Below, in pieces: positions 43,433 to 53,037 of a stretch of 64,000 bases of DNA. The position numbers were made by a program, and so were the translations under genes. The notes under the pieces were generated by a model. It searched no databases. It had not been told where the DNA came from and saw only the letters and a list, made by a program, of their open reading frames with translations. Source of the DNA: Igneacidithiobacillus sp041146875 (GTDB lineage: Bacteria; Pseudomonadota; Gammaproteobacteria; Acidithiobacillales; Acidithiobacillaceae); contig NZ_JBFRXP010000003.1 of the NCBI RefSeq assembly GCF_041146875.1, positions 122,735 to 186,734 on the forward strand, read 5' to 3'. Each line of letters opens with the position of its first letter. The stretch's first letter is position 1.

Positions 43433-43996
43433 ATGTTGCCGCGCAACCCACGCCGCGCTGATCTGCGTCGGGCCGTAGCCTGTTTGCGGCGTGGCGAAGT
43501 CCTTGCCTATCCCACCGAAGGCGTTTGGGGCCTGGGCTGCGACCCAAAACAATTACCGGCTTTTCGCAAAATCTTGCGCCTCAAGGGACGCGCACAGAAA
43601 AAAGGCGTTCTGCTGATTACCGGCCAAGATCAACATACCCACAGATATTGTGAACGGGACGCGCCACTGGCCCTGAATCCCGCCGACTATTGGCCTGGCA
43701 CGACCTTGGTACTCCCTGCATGCGCCCAGTGTCCGCGTTGGATTCGCGGTCGGCATAGCGGTATTGCACTACGCGTTAGTGCCCACCCAGCCGTGCAGCA
43801 GCTCAGCGCAGCATTTGGCGGCGCCATTGTTTCTACCAGTGCTAATCCCGCTGGGAAACGTCCCGCACGTTCTTTACGCGAGGTATATCGCTATTTTGGC
43901 CGTCGGGTAACCGTGCTGTCTGCCCGTTTGGGCGGTGCACGTCGCCCAAGTACAATTATCGATGCCCGCAGTGGCAAAGTACTCAGGAGTGGCTGA
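43433..43996 (+). CDS. tsaC: YrdC/Sua5-family L-threonylcarbamoyladenylate synthase (TsaC)
   Basis: This 187-aa protein has the YrdC fold: 'VLAYPTEGVWGLGCDP', 'LRLKGRAQKKGVLLITG', 'PGTTLVLPAC' and 'STSANPAGKRPARSLREV'. It makes the threonylcarbamoyl-AMP used for t6A37 in tRNA. The lack of a Sua5 C-terminal extension supports TsaC. It is coupled to hemF by TGATG; TsaC genes are often found close to hemF in proteobacteria. Confidence 0.92.
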   Translation: MLPRNPRRADLRRAVACLRRGEVLAYPTEGVWGLGCDPKQLPAFRKILRLKGRAQKKGVLLITGQDQHTHRYCERDAPLALNPADYWPGTTLVLPACAQCPRWIRGRHSGIALRVSAHPAVQQLSAAFGGAIVSTSANPAGKRPARSLREVYRYFGRRVTVLSARLGGARRPSTIIDARSGKVLRSG

Positions 43997-44886
43997 TGAT
44001 CATCCCCCAGCTCGATGCATTAGAAACCTTTTTACTGGATCTGCAGGATGAAATCTGCGCCCAGCTCGCCGCTGCCGATGGGGTCGCCCAGTTCCGCGAG
44101 GATCACTGGGACCGTCCGGAAGGCGGCGGTGGGCGCACGCGGGTGATCGCCGAGGGCGATCTCTTCGAGAAAGGTGGGGTAAACTTTTCTCGCGTGTACG
44201 GTACGCAGTTGCCGCCATCCGCGACAGCGAAACGCCCGCAGATTGCCGGAAAGCCATTTCATGCCTTGGGAGTCTCTCTGGTTCTGCATCCGCGCAACCC
44301 ATACGTGCCCATCGTGCACATGAACTACCGCTTCTTTCAGGCGGGGGATACCTGGTGGTTTGGCGGCGGCGCCGATCTCACACCTATCTATGGTTTTGTC
44401 GAAGATGCCGAGCATTTCCATCGCACTCTGAAGAATGCCTGTGATCGCCATCATCCTGATTATTATCCACGTTTCAAGACCTGGTGTGATGAATACTTCA
44501 CCATCCGTCATCGTGATGAAATGCGTGGCGTAGGCGGGATTTTTTTTGATGACCTGCAGGGCGACGGCAAACAGCTTCAAGCATTTTGGGAAGATGTCGC
44601 GCAAAGCTTCCTGCCCAGTTATCTGCCCATTGCCGAGCGCCGCCGGGAATTGCCATACGGGGGGCGAGAACGCCAGTTTCAGTTACTGCGCCGCGGCCGT
44701 TATGTGGAGTTTAACTTGGTCTACGATCGCGGCACGCTCTTTGGACTGCAATCCGGAGGGCGCACGGAAAGTATCCTGATGTCCCTGCCACCCATCGCCG
44801 CCTGGGAATATGACTGGCGCGGCGAGCCAAACAGCCCGGAAGCACGATTGAAAGAGGAGTTTCTGACCCCGCGGGACTGGGTATGA
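43996..44886 (+). CDS. hemF: Oxygen-dependent coproporphyrinogen III oxidase
   Basis: This 296-aa protein has the family motifs 'VNFSRVYGTQLPPSAT', 'GVSLVLHPRNPYVPIVHMNY', 'GGGADLTPIYGF' and 'FNLVYDRGTLFGLQSGGRTE'. It decarboxylates coproporphyrinogen III with O2 in haem synthesis and indicates an aerobic organism. The start shares one base with the tsaC stop, and it overlaps pyrD by 4 bp. Confidence 0.97.
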   Translation: MIIPQLDALETFLLDLQDEICAQLAAADGVAQFREDHWDRPEGGGGRTRVIAEGDLFEKGGVNFSRVYGTQLPPSATAKRPQIAGKPFHALGVSLVLHPRNPYVPIVHMNYRFFQAGDTWWFGGGADLTPIYGFVEDAEHFHRTLKNACDRHHPDYYPRFKTWCDEYFTIRHRDEMRGVGGIFFDDLQGDGKQLQAFWEDVAQSFLPSYLPIAERRRELPYGGRERQFQLLRRGRYVEFNLVYDRGTLFGLQSGGRTESILMSLPPIAAWEYDWRGEPNSPEARLKEEFLTPRDWV

Positions 44887-45968
44887 TCGAGCAATTGCTG
44901 CGCGGCATTCTCTTTCAACAAGACCCCGAACGTGCGCATGAGTGGAGCTTGCAGGCGCTGGAGCTATTGAGCCGGATGCCGCGCACGCGCGCTCATCTCT
45001 GGCCGGCGGCGCCCCTGGACCCCCTGCTTCGGCAGACACTCTGGGGTCTGGATTTTGCCCATCCCCTTGGCCTGGCCGCTGGCTTCGACAAGGACGCCCG
45101 CGCCCTGCCTGCCCTCTCTGCGATGGGTTTTGGCTTCCTGGAGATCGGCACGGTGACTCCGCGTCCCCAGATGGGGAATCCGCAACCGCGTCTCTTTCGT
45201 TACCCTTCAGAACGAGCCGTAATCAACCGCCTGGGCTTCCCGAGCGTTGGCATGGAGCTAGTCGAGAAAAACCTGCGCGGCGCCGGGACGCTGCCGGTAC
45301 CGCTCGGGATCAATCTAGGCAAAAACAAAGACACGCCACTCGAGGAGGCGATAGAAGATTACGCCCAGGTTCTGCGTTGTTTGGCCCCCTACGCCGATTA
45401 TCTGGTCGTCAACGTCAGCTCACCAAACACCCCAGGGTTGCGCCAACTCCAACAACTCGAGCATTTGCGCCCCCTGCTACAGCATCTGCGAGAGCTACGT
45501 CAGGAGTTACCAACCAAACGCACGCAAGTACCGTTGCTACTCAAGATCGCCCCCGATCTGGATGATGCGGACATCGCCGCTCTGGGCGAGCTCGCGCGCG
45601 AGGAATCGCCCCTATTGGACGGCTTCATTGCCGGCAATACCACACTGTCTCGCCCAAGCGATTGGCAGCCTGCCGAGCAAACGGGTGGCCTGAGTGGCGT
45701 GCCCCTGCGGGATCTGGCAACGCAAGTGCTAGCAAAGCTCTATCGCGAGAGTCATGGTGCGCTACCTATCATCGGCGTTGGCGGGATATTCTCGGCGGAA
45801 GACGCCTATGCCAAGATCCTCGCGGGGGCCAGTCTGGTGCAGGTGTATAGTGGTTGGATCTGGGGGGGGAGCGCAATGCTGCACGCATTCCCAGGGGAAC
45901 TCACGGCGCTGTTACGCCGTGATGGTTTCTCTAGCATCTCCGCAGCGGTGGGACAGGAATCTCGCTGA
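44883..45968 (+). CDS. pyrD: Quinone-dependent dihydroorotate dehydrogenase
   Basis: This 361-aa protein fits class 2 PyrD: an N-terminal amphipathic part that docks to the membrane, then 'DFAHPLGLAAGFDKDARALP', 'NVSSPNTPGLRQL' with the catalytic Ser, 'FIAGNTTLSRP' and 'IIGVGGIFSAEDAYAKILAG'. It binds FMN and passes electrons to ubiquinone in pyrimidine synthesis. It overlaps hemF by 4 bp. Confidence 0.96.
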   Translation: MIEQLLRGILFQQDPERAHEWSLQALELLSRMPRTRAHLWPAAPLDPLLRQTLWGLDFAHPLGLAAGFDKDARALPALSAMGFGFLEIGTVTPRPQMGNPQPRLFRYPSERAVINRLGFPSVGMELVEKNLRGAGTLPVPLGINLGKNKDTPLEEAIEDYAQVLRCLAPYADYLVVNVSSPNTPGLRQLQQLEHLRPLLQHLRELRQELPTKRTQVPLLLKIAPDLDDADIAALGELAREESPLLDGFIAGNTTLSRPSDWQPAEQTGGLSGVPLRDLATQVLAKLYRESHGALPIIGVGGIFSAEDAYAKILAGASLVQVYSGWIWGGSAMLHAFPGELTALLRRDGFSSISAAVGQESR

Positions 45969-45975
45969 GTACAGA

Positions 45976-46488
45976 CTATTGCAGCGGAATCGTCTGCTGC
46001 TCTTCGGGTGCAGGTTGTTCCGTTGCGGCTGGCACTGCTGGCGCCGATACTGATGCGGGAGCTTGTGCCGTCGGCTGAATACCTAGTTGGTTGGCTAGGG
46101 CTTGCTGGAGGGCGAGGGAAACTTTCTTATCGCCGAGAGTACCAACGCGGATGTTTACCTTACTCACATCGGTAGCCATAGAAGTGATAGTCACCTTTAC
46201 TCGTTGTGCCTGGGCATCGCTGCCTTCCATCAAGATCTCGTTGGGACTTTTCTGGATCATGCCCTCATAGCGGATGCCCACTTGCGAGAAGGCCGCCTGG
46301 GTGGCCGCGCTGGCGCGAGCGACACTCACAGGATAGAAAGCGTAGTAATTGGCGACACCACCATTTTCCACATAAGTGACTGCACCAGCTCCAGCACCCG
46401 CTGCGACTAGGGCTACACAACCGCTCAGAGGTGCGGCAGCGAACAAGGTGGCCAAGGCAAGCCAGCGATAAGGCATGAGTTTTTGCAC
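45976..46488 (-). CDS. DUF3568-family lipoprotein
   Basis: This 170-aa protein has a lipoprotein signal with lipobox 'APLSGC' and the family opening 'VALVAAGAGAGAVTYVENGG'. The middle contains 'YYAFYPVSVARASAATQAAF' and 'VKVTITSMATDVSKVNIRVG', matching the DUF3568 pattern. The C-terminus is low-complexity, rich in Ala, Pro and Gln. It should sit on a periplasm-facing membrane surface; its function is unknown. It is convergent with pyrD. Confidence 0.8.
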   Translation of the reverse strand: MQKLMPYRWLALATLFAAAPLSGCVALVAAGAGAGAVTYVENGGVANYYAFYPVSVARASAATQAAFSQVGIRYEGMIQKSPNEILMEGSDAQAQRVKVTITSMATDVSKVNIRVGTLGDKKVSLALQQALANQLGIQPTAQAPASVSAPAVPAATEQPAPEEQQTIPLQ

Positions 46489-46521
46489 GATTTACTCTCC
46501 GCAATCAACGCTACTGCCATA

Positions 46522-46548
46522 AAAAAACCCGGATTACCCGGGTTTTTT
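46522..46548 (-). terminator. Intrinsic terminator of tRNA-Leu
   Basis: AAAAAACCCGG (46522-46532) pairs with CCGGGTTTTTT (46538-46548) around a 5-base loop. On the minus strand it ends in a T run and lies directly downstream of the tRNA-Leu 3' end. The symmetrical A/T tracts could let it work in both directions. Confidence 0.85.
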
Positions 46549-46554
46549 CTCAAA

Positions 46555-46641
46555 TGGTACCGAGAGTCGGAGTCGAACCGACACGGTGTCACCACCACCG
46601 GATTTTGAGTCCGGCGCGTCTACCAATTCCGCCATCCCGGC
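46555..46641 (-). tRNA. tRNA-Leu (anticodon CAA)
   Basis: The 87-nt sequence has a long variable arm and the full cloverleaf. The acceptor is GCCGGGA paired with TCTCGGT (two G-U pairs), and the anticodon loop is CTCAAAA with anticodon CAA between CCGGA and TCCGG. The T-loop is GTTCGACTC and CCA is encoded at 46557-46555. It reads UUG codons. Confidence 0.95.
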
Positions 46642-46749
46642 TTACTTATCCGGCAATTCTAGCAAGAGCTGGGCGCGAGTTTCAAGCGCGCGTATGGGCG
46701 CCATTTCAGGCATGATGCTTAGAGCGTCGTGAACGATATGGAGAAAGGC

Positions 46750-49566
46750 ATGGCAGAGGAGGATTCCTGCGCACCGGGTCTCGTGGATTTCCCCGATGAG
46801 AAGGCCCAACTAGAAAGTGCTTTTCAGGCATTTGTGGCAGCTATGCACAATCCTCTTTACAGCAGCGAAGAACAACGCAGGCTGCGGCGTATGCTCATCG
46901 CTAGCCCCTATGCACGTCGGCTTCTGGAACAACATCCTGTACTGCTGAATCAACTAGCCGCAGCGCCCACTCCCTTCGTCTGGCAGCCGGAAATATCCGA
47001 AGACAAGTTCCTGGCGGCCCTGCGTCGCCACCGACAAGCCCGCATGCTACAAATCATCTGGCAGGATTTGCGTGGGCCTGGCGCCGTCGACGAGACGGTG
47101 CAATCTCTTAGCGAACTTGCCGAAGAATCCCTGTCAGCCGCCTTGGACTATGGCCAGCAGCTATTGCACAAACGCCATGGTAGTCCGCGTGACGAGTCCG
47201 GCGCAGTCGTACCCTTTGTCGTTTTTGGCATGGGCAAACTGGGCGGACAAGAGCTGAATCTTTCCTCCGACATCGACTTGCTCTTTGTATATGGCGCATC
47301 CGGCGAGAGCGATGGCCCAATGCCCCTTGATAATCCCAGCTATTTTCAGCGACTGGGTCAATGGTTGATTCGCGCCCTGAGCGAGCTGCGCGCCGAGGGT
47401 TTCGTCTTTCGCGTGGACATGCGTCTGCGCCCCTTTGGCGATGCCGGCCCCCTGTGCGTCACCGCTGATGCCCTGGAGCAGTATTACCATCGCCATGGCC
47501 GCAGTTGGGAACGCTATGCGCTGCTCAAGGCGCGTCCCGTCGCCGGCGATCTAGCCTTTGCTGAGGAGGTATGGCAGCGCCTGCAACCCTTTCTCTACCG
47601 TCGCTATCTGGACTTTACCGCCCTCGCCGGGCTGCGCCGCGTCAAGGCGCTGATGGATGCGGAACAAGGCCAAGCCAGCCAAGACATCAAGAAGGGCCTG
47701 GGTGGTATCCGCGAAATTGAGTTCATTGTTCAGTCCTTGCAACTGATCCACGGTGGCCGCTTGCCTGCGCTGCGCGAGCGCAACACTCTGCGCAGTCTGG
47801 ATCAGATCGCCACCGCCGGCCTGCTCAGCAACGGTGTGATCGCGACTTTGCAACACTATTACCGTCTGTGGCGTCGTGTGGAGCATGCTTTACAAATGGT
47901 GGAGGATCGGCAAACCCAGACTTTACCAAGCGACAATCTGGCTTGGCTACGCCTCGCCTGCGCATTGGATGCGGCCGATCCAGAGATGCTGCAAAAAGAA
48001 ATCGAAGACGGACGAGCGCAGGTACACGAGATTTTTCTGCAGACCCTACCAGTACCAGCAACCAGTGCGGAAAATGATGCCGCGCAGATCGCCTGGCTCG
48101 CGGCCCGCAATGCCATCGAGGACAGCATTCCAGATGCCTGGGGACAACTCGTCCCCAATGCGCACGAGGACTGTTGGCTGGCACTGCGACATTTTGCGCG
48201 CAACCGGCGCGTACTGCAGCTTTCGCAACGCGGACAGGCACGGCTCGACACCCTCGTGCCCGGCATCCTGCGGCGGCTGGCTAACGCATCAGCACCTGCA
48301 ACACTGCTCAACAATTACTTGCGGCTTCTCGATGCCCTACTCGGGCAAGCGCAATATCTTGCGCTCTTAGCGGAAAACCCCCACTGGCTGGGACGACTGG
48401 AGGACTATCTCGAAAGCCCTTGGCTCACGCAGGAACTGATCCGCTTTCCATCTTTGCTCGAAGATGTACTCTGTGGGCGCTCCGCGGCAGCACGGGATTG
48501 GCCCCAGCTCTTCAGCGAGAAGGAAGATCGCGAACGCGACCTGGAAGAACGCATGGACCTGCTGCGGCGCTTCAAGAATACCGAGATGCTGCTCATGGCC
48601 AGTGCGTTCTGGACGGCCAAGCAGGACGTCGCCAAATTACTGCCGGAGCTAAGCGACCTGGCGGGGTTCTGCCTGCAGCGTGCCCTACCCTGGGCAATCG
48701 AGGCGATGCTGCAACAGCATGGCGCCCTACCCGGTTACGCCAACCCACCTTTTGCCGTTATCGCCTACGGCAAGCTCGGTGGTCGGGAAATGGGCCTCGC
48801 CTCCGATCTTGATCTCGTCTTTCTCTATGATGCGCCGCCGGAGCTAGAGAGCAGCGGGCGTATCCCCCTAAGTGCCGCGGCCTGGTTTGCCCGCCTGGGA
48901 CAGAAGCTGATTCACATCCTCAGCGTTCTCACCCGCGCCGGAACCCTGTACGAGATCGACATGCGCCTGCGTCCCAGCGGCCAGTCTGGCCCTCTGGTGA
49001 GTTCGCTGACTGCCTTTCGCAAATACCAGCGCGAATCGGCCTGGACTTGGGAGCACCAGGCCCTGACCCGCGCGCGCTTTCTTGCCGGTGATACCAAGCT
49101 CGGACAACAATTTGCCGAATTACGGCAGGAAATTCTCTGCCGTCCGCGTGATCGGGCCGATCTGGCCCAGGAAATCCGGAGCATGCGCCAGCGAATTGCG
49201 CGCGAAAAACCGGTACCCAAGGAGCAGTTCCATCTGAAACTGAGTCCGGGGGCCTTACTGGATATCGAATTTCTCGTGCAGTTTGCTATTCTCTCTTTTT
49301 CTGCGGACAATCCCGATCTATTGCGCGTTCCCAGCACCCATGAGGCCCTTTTGACACTGGGCGAGTTGGGTCTGTGGGAACAAAGCGCAGTGGCGGAGCT
49401 GGAGGGCGCCTGGCTGGCGTTGCGCGACGCAGAAAACCGGTGTTGGCTGCGCTTGCAGGCGCCCGCACTCGAACAGGACGACCCGCAGTTTGCAGCCGTG
49501 CAGAACACCGCGCTGCAAGTGCAAGAATGGACAACACGACTGGGCTTGGCGCCCCTTGAGGAGTAA
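46750..49566 (+). CDS. glnE: Glutamine synthetase adenylyltransferase/deadenylase
   Basis: This protein of about 938 aa has two nucleotidyltransferase halves. The N-terminal one shows 'VFGMGKLGGQELNLSSDIDL' (deadenylase) and the C-terminal one 'VIAYGKLGGREMGLASDLDL' (adenylylase), each with helical bundles. It switches glutamine synthetase activity according to nitrogen status. ATG 46750 was chosen because GGAG lies 6 bp upstream; ATG 46738 and GTG 46729 are also in frame. Confidence 0.95.
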   Translation: MAEEDSCAPGLVDFPDEKAQLESAFQAFVAAMHNPLYSSEEQRRLRRMLIASPYARRLLEQHPVLLNQLAAAPTPFVWQPEISEDKFLAALRRHRQARMLQIIWQDLRGPGAVDETVQSLSELAEESLSAALDYGQQLLHKRHGSPRDESGAVVPFVVFGMGKLGGQELNLSSDIDLLFVYGASGESDGPMPLDNPSYFQRLGQWLIRALSELRAEGFVFRVDMRLRPFGDAGPLCVTADALEQYYHRHGRSWERYALLKARPVAGDLAFAEEVWQRLQPFLYRRYLDFTALAGLRRVKALMDAEQGQASQDIKKGLGGIREIEFIVQSLQLIHGGRLPALRERNTLRSLDQIATAGLLSNGVIATLQHYYRLWRRVEHALQMVEDRQTQTLPSDNLAWLRLACALDAADPEMLQKEIEDGRAQVHEIFLQTLPVPATSAENDAAQIAWLAARNAIEDSIPDAWGQLVPNAHEDCWLALRHFARNRRVLQLSQRGQARLDTLVPGILRRLANASAPATLLNNYLRLLDALLGQAQYLALLAENPHWLGRLEDYLESPWLTQELIRFPSLLEDVLCGRSAAARDWPQLFSEKEDRERDLEERMDLLRRFKNTEMLLMASAFWTAKQDVAKLLPELSDLAGFCLQRALPWAIEAMLQQHGALPGYANPPFAVIAYGKLGGREMGLASDLDLVFLYDAPPELESSGRIPLSAAAWFARLGQKLIHILSVLTRAGTLYEIDMRLRPSGQSGPLVSSLTAFRKYQRESAWTWEHQALTRARFLAGDTKLGQQFAELRQEILCRPRDRADLAQEIRSMRQRIAREKPVPKEQFHLKLSPGALLDIEFLVQFAILSFSADNPDLLRVPSTHEALLTLGELGLWEQSAVAELEGAWLALRDAENRCWLRLQAPALEQDDPQFAAVQNTALQVQEWTTRLGLAPLEE

Positions 49567-49569
49567 ACG

Positions 49570-50493
49570 ATGTCGATGGAAGATCGCGATGGTTTCATCT
49601 GGTTTGATGGCAAGCTCGTCCCCTGGCGCGAAGCCACAGTGCATGGCTTAACCCACAGCCTGCATTACGGGCTTGGTTGCTTTGAGGGCGAGCGCGCCTA
49701 CGCTACCGAACGTGGCCCCGCCATTTTCCGGTTACCGGAACACACCAAACGCCTCTTCAACAGCGCCAAGATCCTGCAAATGGATGCGCCCTTTACGCCA
49801 GAGGAGATCAACGCGGCAACGAAAGAAGTCATTCATGCCAACGGCCTGGAGTCTGCCTACATTCGTCCTCTGTTCTTCTACGGTGCGGAGGGCATGGGAC
49901 TGGCCGCCAAGGGTCTGAAAGTGCACGCTTTGATCGCCGCATGGTCCTGGGGCAGCTACCTCGGACAAGAAGCTCTGGAGCGCGGCATTCGTGTCAAAAT
50001 CAGCTCCTTCAGCCGCCACCACGTCAACATCCATTTGTGCAAAGCCAAAGCCAGTGGCAATTACATGAACTCCATGCTGGCCCATCGTGAGGCCCACAAC
50101 GGCGGCTATGATGAGGCCCTGTTGCTCGATCGCGAGGGCTATGTGGCCGAGGGTTCCGGGGAAAACATCTTTATGGTGCGCGACGGGATTCTCTATACCC
50201 CTACCCTTACCAGCGCCCTGGAAGGCATCACCCGCGACACGATTCTGCGCTTTGCGCGCGACGCCGGCATCCCCATTGTCGAGAAGCAGCTTACCCGCGA
50301 CGAGTTCTACATTGCCGACGAGGCCTTCTTTACCGGTACTGCAGCAGAGGTGACGCCGATTCGCGAGATCGATGACCGGAAAATCGGCAACGGGCGTCGT
50401 GGTCCCATCACCGAGGCCCTGCAGCAGCGCTACTTCGATACCGTAGCCGGACGCCGCGACGACCATCCGGAATGGCTGCATTATGTCGACTGA
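49570..50493 (+). CDS. ilvE: Branched-chain amino acid aminotransferase
   Basis: This 307-aa fold-type IV PLP enzyme begins 'RDGFIWFDGKLVPWREATVH' and has 'FRLPEHTKRLFNSAKIL' (with the conserved Arg), the lysine in 'KAKASGNYMNSMLAHREA', and 'EGSGENIFMVRDG' with 'FFTGTAAEVTPIREID'. It makes valine, leucine and isoleucine from the keto acids. It begins 3 bp after glnE and overlaps the zinc-finger gene. Confidence 0.96.
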   Translation: MSMEDRDGFIWFDGKLVPWREATVHGLTHSLHYGLGCFEGERAYATERGPAIFRLPEHTKRLFNSAKILQMDAPFTPEEINAATKEVIHANGLESAYIRPLFFYGAEGMGLAAKGLKVHALIAAWSWGSYLGQEALERGIRVKISSFSRHHVNIHLCKAKASGNYMNSMLAHREAHNGGYDEALLLDREGYVAEGSGENIFMVRDGILYTPTLTSALEGITRDTILRFARDAGIPIVEKQLTRDEFYIADEAFFTGTAAEVTPIREIDDRKIGNGRRGPITEALQQRYFDTVAGRRDDHPEWLHYVD

Positions 50494-50716
50494 AACCGTG
50501 AATAGTGGCCCGCAGAACATCCAATGCTGTGCGCAAGGATTCGTCGAGATCGACCCGCACGAGTTACCCTTGGCCTGTCCCCGCCCCCTGGGCGGGGCCT
50601 GGAACGGGCATCCACGCGTATTTTTGAAGATTGAGGAAACGGGCGAGGCGCGTTGCCCCTACTGCGGCACGCTCTACCTACTCAAGGGCGGCCCGCTGCA
50701 AAAAAGCGGGCACTGA
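50483..50716 (+). CDS. zf-CHCC zinc-finger domain protein
   Basis: This 77-aa protein has the CHCC pattern: 'ELPLACPRPLGGAWNGHPRV' (Cys and His) and 'GEARCPYCGTLYLLKGG' (Cys-x2-Cys). It resembles the zinc-finger of mitochondrial complex I subunit NDUFS6. In proteobacteria such proteins are common next to ilvE and their role is unclear. It overlaps ilvE by 11 bp. A hairpin, GCCCGCT/AGCGGGC (50691-50711), covers the end of the gene but has no T run. Confidence 0.85.
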   Translation: MSTETVNSGPQNIQCCAQGFVEIDPHELPLACPRPLGGAWNGHPRVFLKIEETGEARCPYCGTLYLLKGGPLQKSGH

Positions 50717-50730
50717 CTGCCTTCTTGTTT

Positions 50731-52581
50731 TTACTTGGACGACGTGCCCAGCCAGTGTAGAAAGGCATCCGGTCCGAGATACCCCTCTTGTACTGCCGCC
50801 ACCTGTCCATTGCTGGCAATGTGAATAAAGGCCGGTGGCCCCGCCAAACGATAGCGTTTGAGCAGCGCTTGGCTGCTGGCATTATTGGCTGTCACATCCA
50901 CGCGAATAAGCGTGTATCCGGCAAGCGCCTGCTCCACCTGGGGATCGCGGAAGGCGGTCTGGTCCATACGCGCACATTCCACACACCATTTCGCCCAGTA
51001 GTCCACCAGTACTGGCCTACCGTGCGCGGCCTGCAGTGCGGCATCCAGGGCCGCGGGACTTTTGACGACTTGAAAAGATAGCTCCGTAGGATTCACGCTG
51101 GGGGAAGAGCTCGTTGTGCTCACGGCCAACGGATGTAGCGGGTCGGTCTGCCCCTGCAGGGCGCCAACTCCCATCACCAGACCATAGGCGAGCAGGGCCA
51201 CCCCCAGGGCCTTACGGATGAGATTCCAACCACCAGCCGCAGCAGGCTCCAGCGCGCGTAAATACACCCCGGAAAAGATCGCGAGCAAGGCCCAGAGCAG
51301 CAAGGTAACGGAACCGGGCAAGATACGGCTGAGAAACCAGATGGCCACTCCCAGCATCAAGACTCCAAACACTGCCTTGATGCCATCCATCCACGGGCCC
51401 GCTTTGGGCAGAAAATGTCCGGCAGAGGTGCCAATCACCAACAGCGGAATTCCCATCCCGATGCTGAGGGCAAACAATGCCAGGGCACCGAGCAACACGT
51501 TTCCCGTTTGCGAAACAAAGAGCAAGCCACCTGCCAGGGGGGCGGCCACACAGGGCCCGACGATCAGTGCCGACAAAATCCCCATCACAAAGCTGCTGAA
51601 CAGGTGCCCACCTTTACCCACACGAGACAGGCGCGTCTGTATGGCACTGGGCATCTGCAAATCGTAGAAACCGAACATCGACAGGGCAAGTAGGACAAAG
51701 ATGAGAGCAAAAGCACTAATCACCCAAGGGCTCTGAAAAAACGCCTGCAGATAGGCACCCGTCAGCGCCGCTGCAATGCCAGCAATGGTATAGGTCAGGG
51801 CCATACCCAAGACGTAAGCCAGCGACAGGGCAAAGGCACGGGTACGACTAGGCCGCTCTTTCTGCCCAACAATAATGCCGGAAAGAATAGGGATCATGGG
51901 GAAAACACAGGGTGTAAAGGCCAGGCCCAGCCCTGACACAAAAAACAGAACCAGGGTCCAGCCAAAGCTTTTCTGCAGTGCCTTGGCGAGGGTAGCAGCA
52001 TTACTTTGGGGGGCAACTGGTGTCGGCGCGCTGACAGTCGGAGAGGTCTGCACGGCAGCACTGCTTAGTACCAGCGGCGCGGTCTCTGCCAATAATCTGG
52101 GGGCCGGGGAAACAGCAATGGTCTTTTTCTGCTGCGGGTAACAAACGCCGGCGTTGGCACAGCCCTGGAAGGTGCTGGTGACCTCAATCATTTTTGGTGC
52201 CGTACCCGTAATGGTGTAGGGCAGTAGAACACTGTTGTCACCCTCAAGCACCTGCACCTTACCAAAGGCGGGATCATCTAGCAGTTTTCCTGGTGGCAGC
52301 TGGAGTTTGCCCATGTGCACATTGCTCGGCGCCAATTGCACCTGCACCTTGGAGCGATACAAGTGGTAACCGGGAGCCACCTTCCACTGCAGCGACAGTT
52401 TCCCTGCCCCAGCAGAGTGGGCGGAAAACTGGAATGCTTGGTCTGGCGATAAGAAAGAACTTCCCAGGGCACTGCCCAGGAGGAGCCAACAAAGTCCCAA
52501 CAGGCCCAAGATGGAAACTAGGCTACGCCCCGCGTGAATCCGCATCAGATACTCGTAAGCACCTGATCTTTCGAACTTCAT
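50731..52581 (-). CDS. dsbD: Thiol:disulfide interchange protein DsbD
   Basis: This protein of about 616 aa has the three DsbD parts. The signal-led N-terminal domain carries 'FQGCANAGVCYPQQ', the membrane domain has eight helices with a redox cysteine in 'GLAFTPCVFPMIPI' and another in 'LIVGPCVAAPLAG', and the C-terminal thioredoxin domain has 'DYWAKWCVECARMD'. It passes electrons from cytosolic thioredoxin to periplasmic thiol proteins and cytochrome c maturation. ATG 52581 follows GAGGGGAG. It lies after a cutA remnant, the E. coli cutA-dsbD order. Confidence 0.93.
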   Translation of the reverse strand: MKFERSGAYEYLMRIHAGRSLVSILGLLGLCWLLLGSALGSSFLSPDQAFQFSAHSAGAGKLSLQWKVAPGYHLYRSKVQVQLAPSNVHMGKLQLPPGKLLDDPAFGKVQVLEGDNSVLLPYTITGTAPKMIEVTSTFQGCANAGVCYPQQKKTIAVSPAPRLLAETAPLVLSSAAVQTSPTVSAPTPVAPQSNAATLAKALQKSFGWTLVLFFVSGLGLAFTPCVFPMIPILSGIIVGQKERPSRTRAFALSLAYVLGMALTYTIAGIAAALTGAYLQAFFQSPWVISAFALIFVLLALSMFGFYDLQMPSAIQTRLSRVGKGGHLFSSFVMGILSALIVGPCVAAPLAGGLLFVSQTGNVLLGALALFALSIGMGIPLLVIGTSAGHFLPKAGPWMDGIKAVFGVLMLGVAIWFLSRILPGSVTLLLWALLAIFSGVYLRALEPAAAGGWNLIRKALGVALLAYGLVMGVGALQGQTDPLHPLAVSTTSSSPSVNPTELSFQVVKSPAALDAALQAAHGRPVLVDYWAKWCVECARMDQTAFRDPQVEQALAGYTLIRVDVTANNASSQALLKRYRLAGPPAFIHIASNGQVAAVQEGYLGPDAFLHWLGTSSK

Positions 52582-52612
52582 ACACTCCCCTCGATTTGCA
52601 TCAGGATCATCT

Positions 52613-52774
52613 CTACCAATCTGCAGCAATAGTCAGGCCAGATCTTCTGGGCTTGTGAGACTGTTTGCCAGCCATTGCGCATATTCCGGCAACACCGACA
52701 CAATGGGTTTGCGCGATTTCTTCGGCCGTTGCGGCGTCGCTCATCGGGCAAAGTACCAAAAGTGCGTCTGTCAT
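52613..52774 (-). pseudogene. cutA: cutA remnant (N-terminal part only)
   Basis: A frame starting at ATG 52774 with AAGGA upstream encodes 'MTDALLVLCPMSDAATAEEI', which matches the start of the CutA1 family (VLC...D...ATA...A). After residue 22 the similarity stops, the frame becomes unlike CutA, and it ends at about 53 codons instead of the usual 105-110. The later conserved CutA segments are not visible in any frame nearby. The gene lies directly before dsbD, where cutA stands in E. coli. It looks like a deletion remnant. The 260 bp between it and tRNA-Asn contain no gene that I can support. Confidence 0.55.
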
Positions 52775-53037
52775 TGTCCTTATCCTCATTCCCCGCTCGC
52801 ATGGTAGCAAACAGCATTGCCGCATCACAAAGCTTGCGCTGCATTTGGCCACGGCAAAACTATCAGCACCCGAAAACGCCAAGCCGTCTTTCAGCACGTC
52901 GTCAACCCGGGCATCGTTACCGTGCACAATGCTTTGGTCACCTGGATTGGCGCTTTGGCGTCACCGGTTCGCACCAACACATTGCAGATTTTGCGCATTG
53001 ACGCCTGCAGACACTATCGGTATCCTACGCGAACTTT

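Noticed and set aside
46522..46548. Terminator of the DUF3568 lipoprotein gene.
   Set aside because: The hairpin lies upstream of that gene (its start is at 46488) and downstream of tRNA-Leu, so it is assigned to the tRNA.
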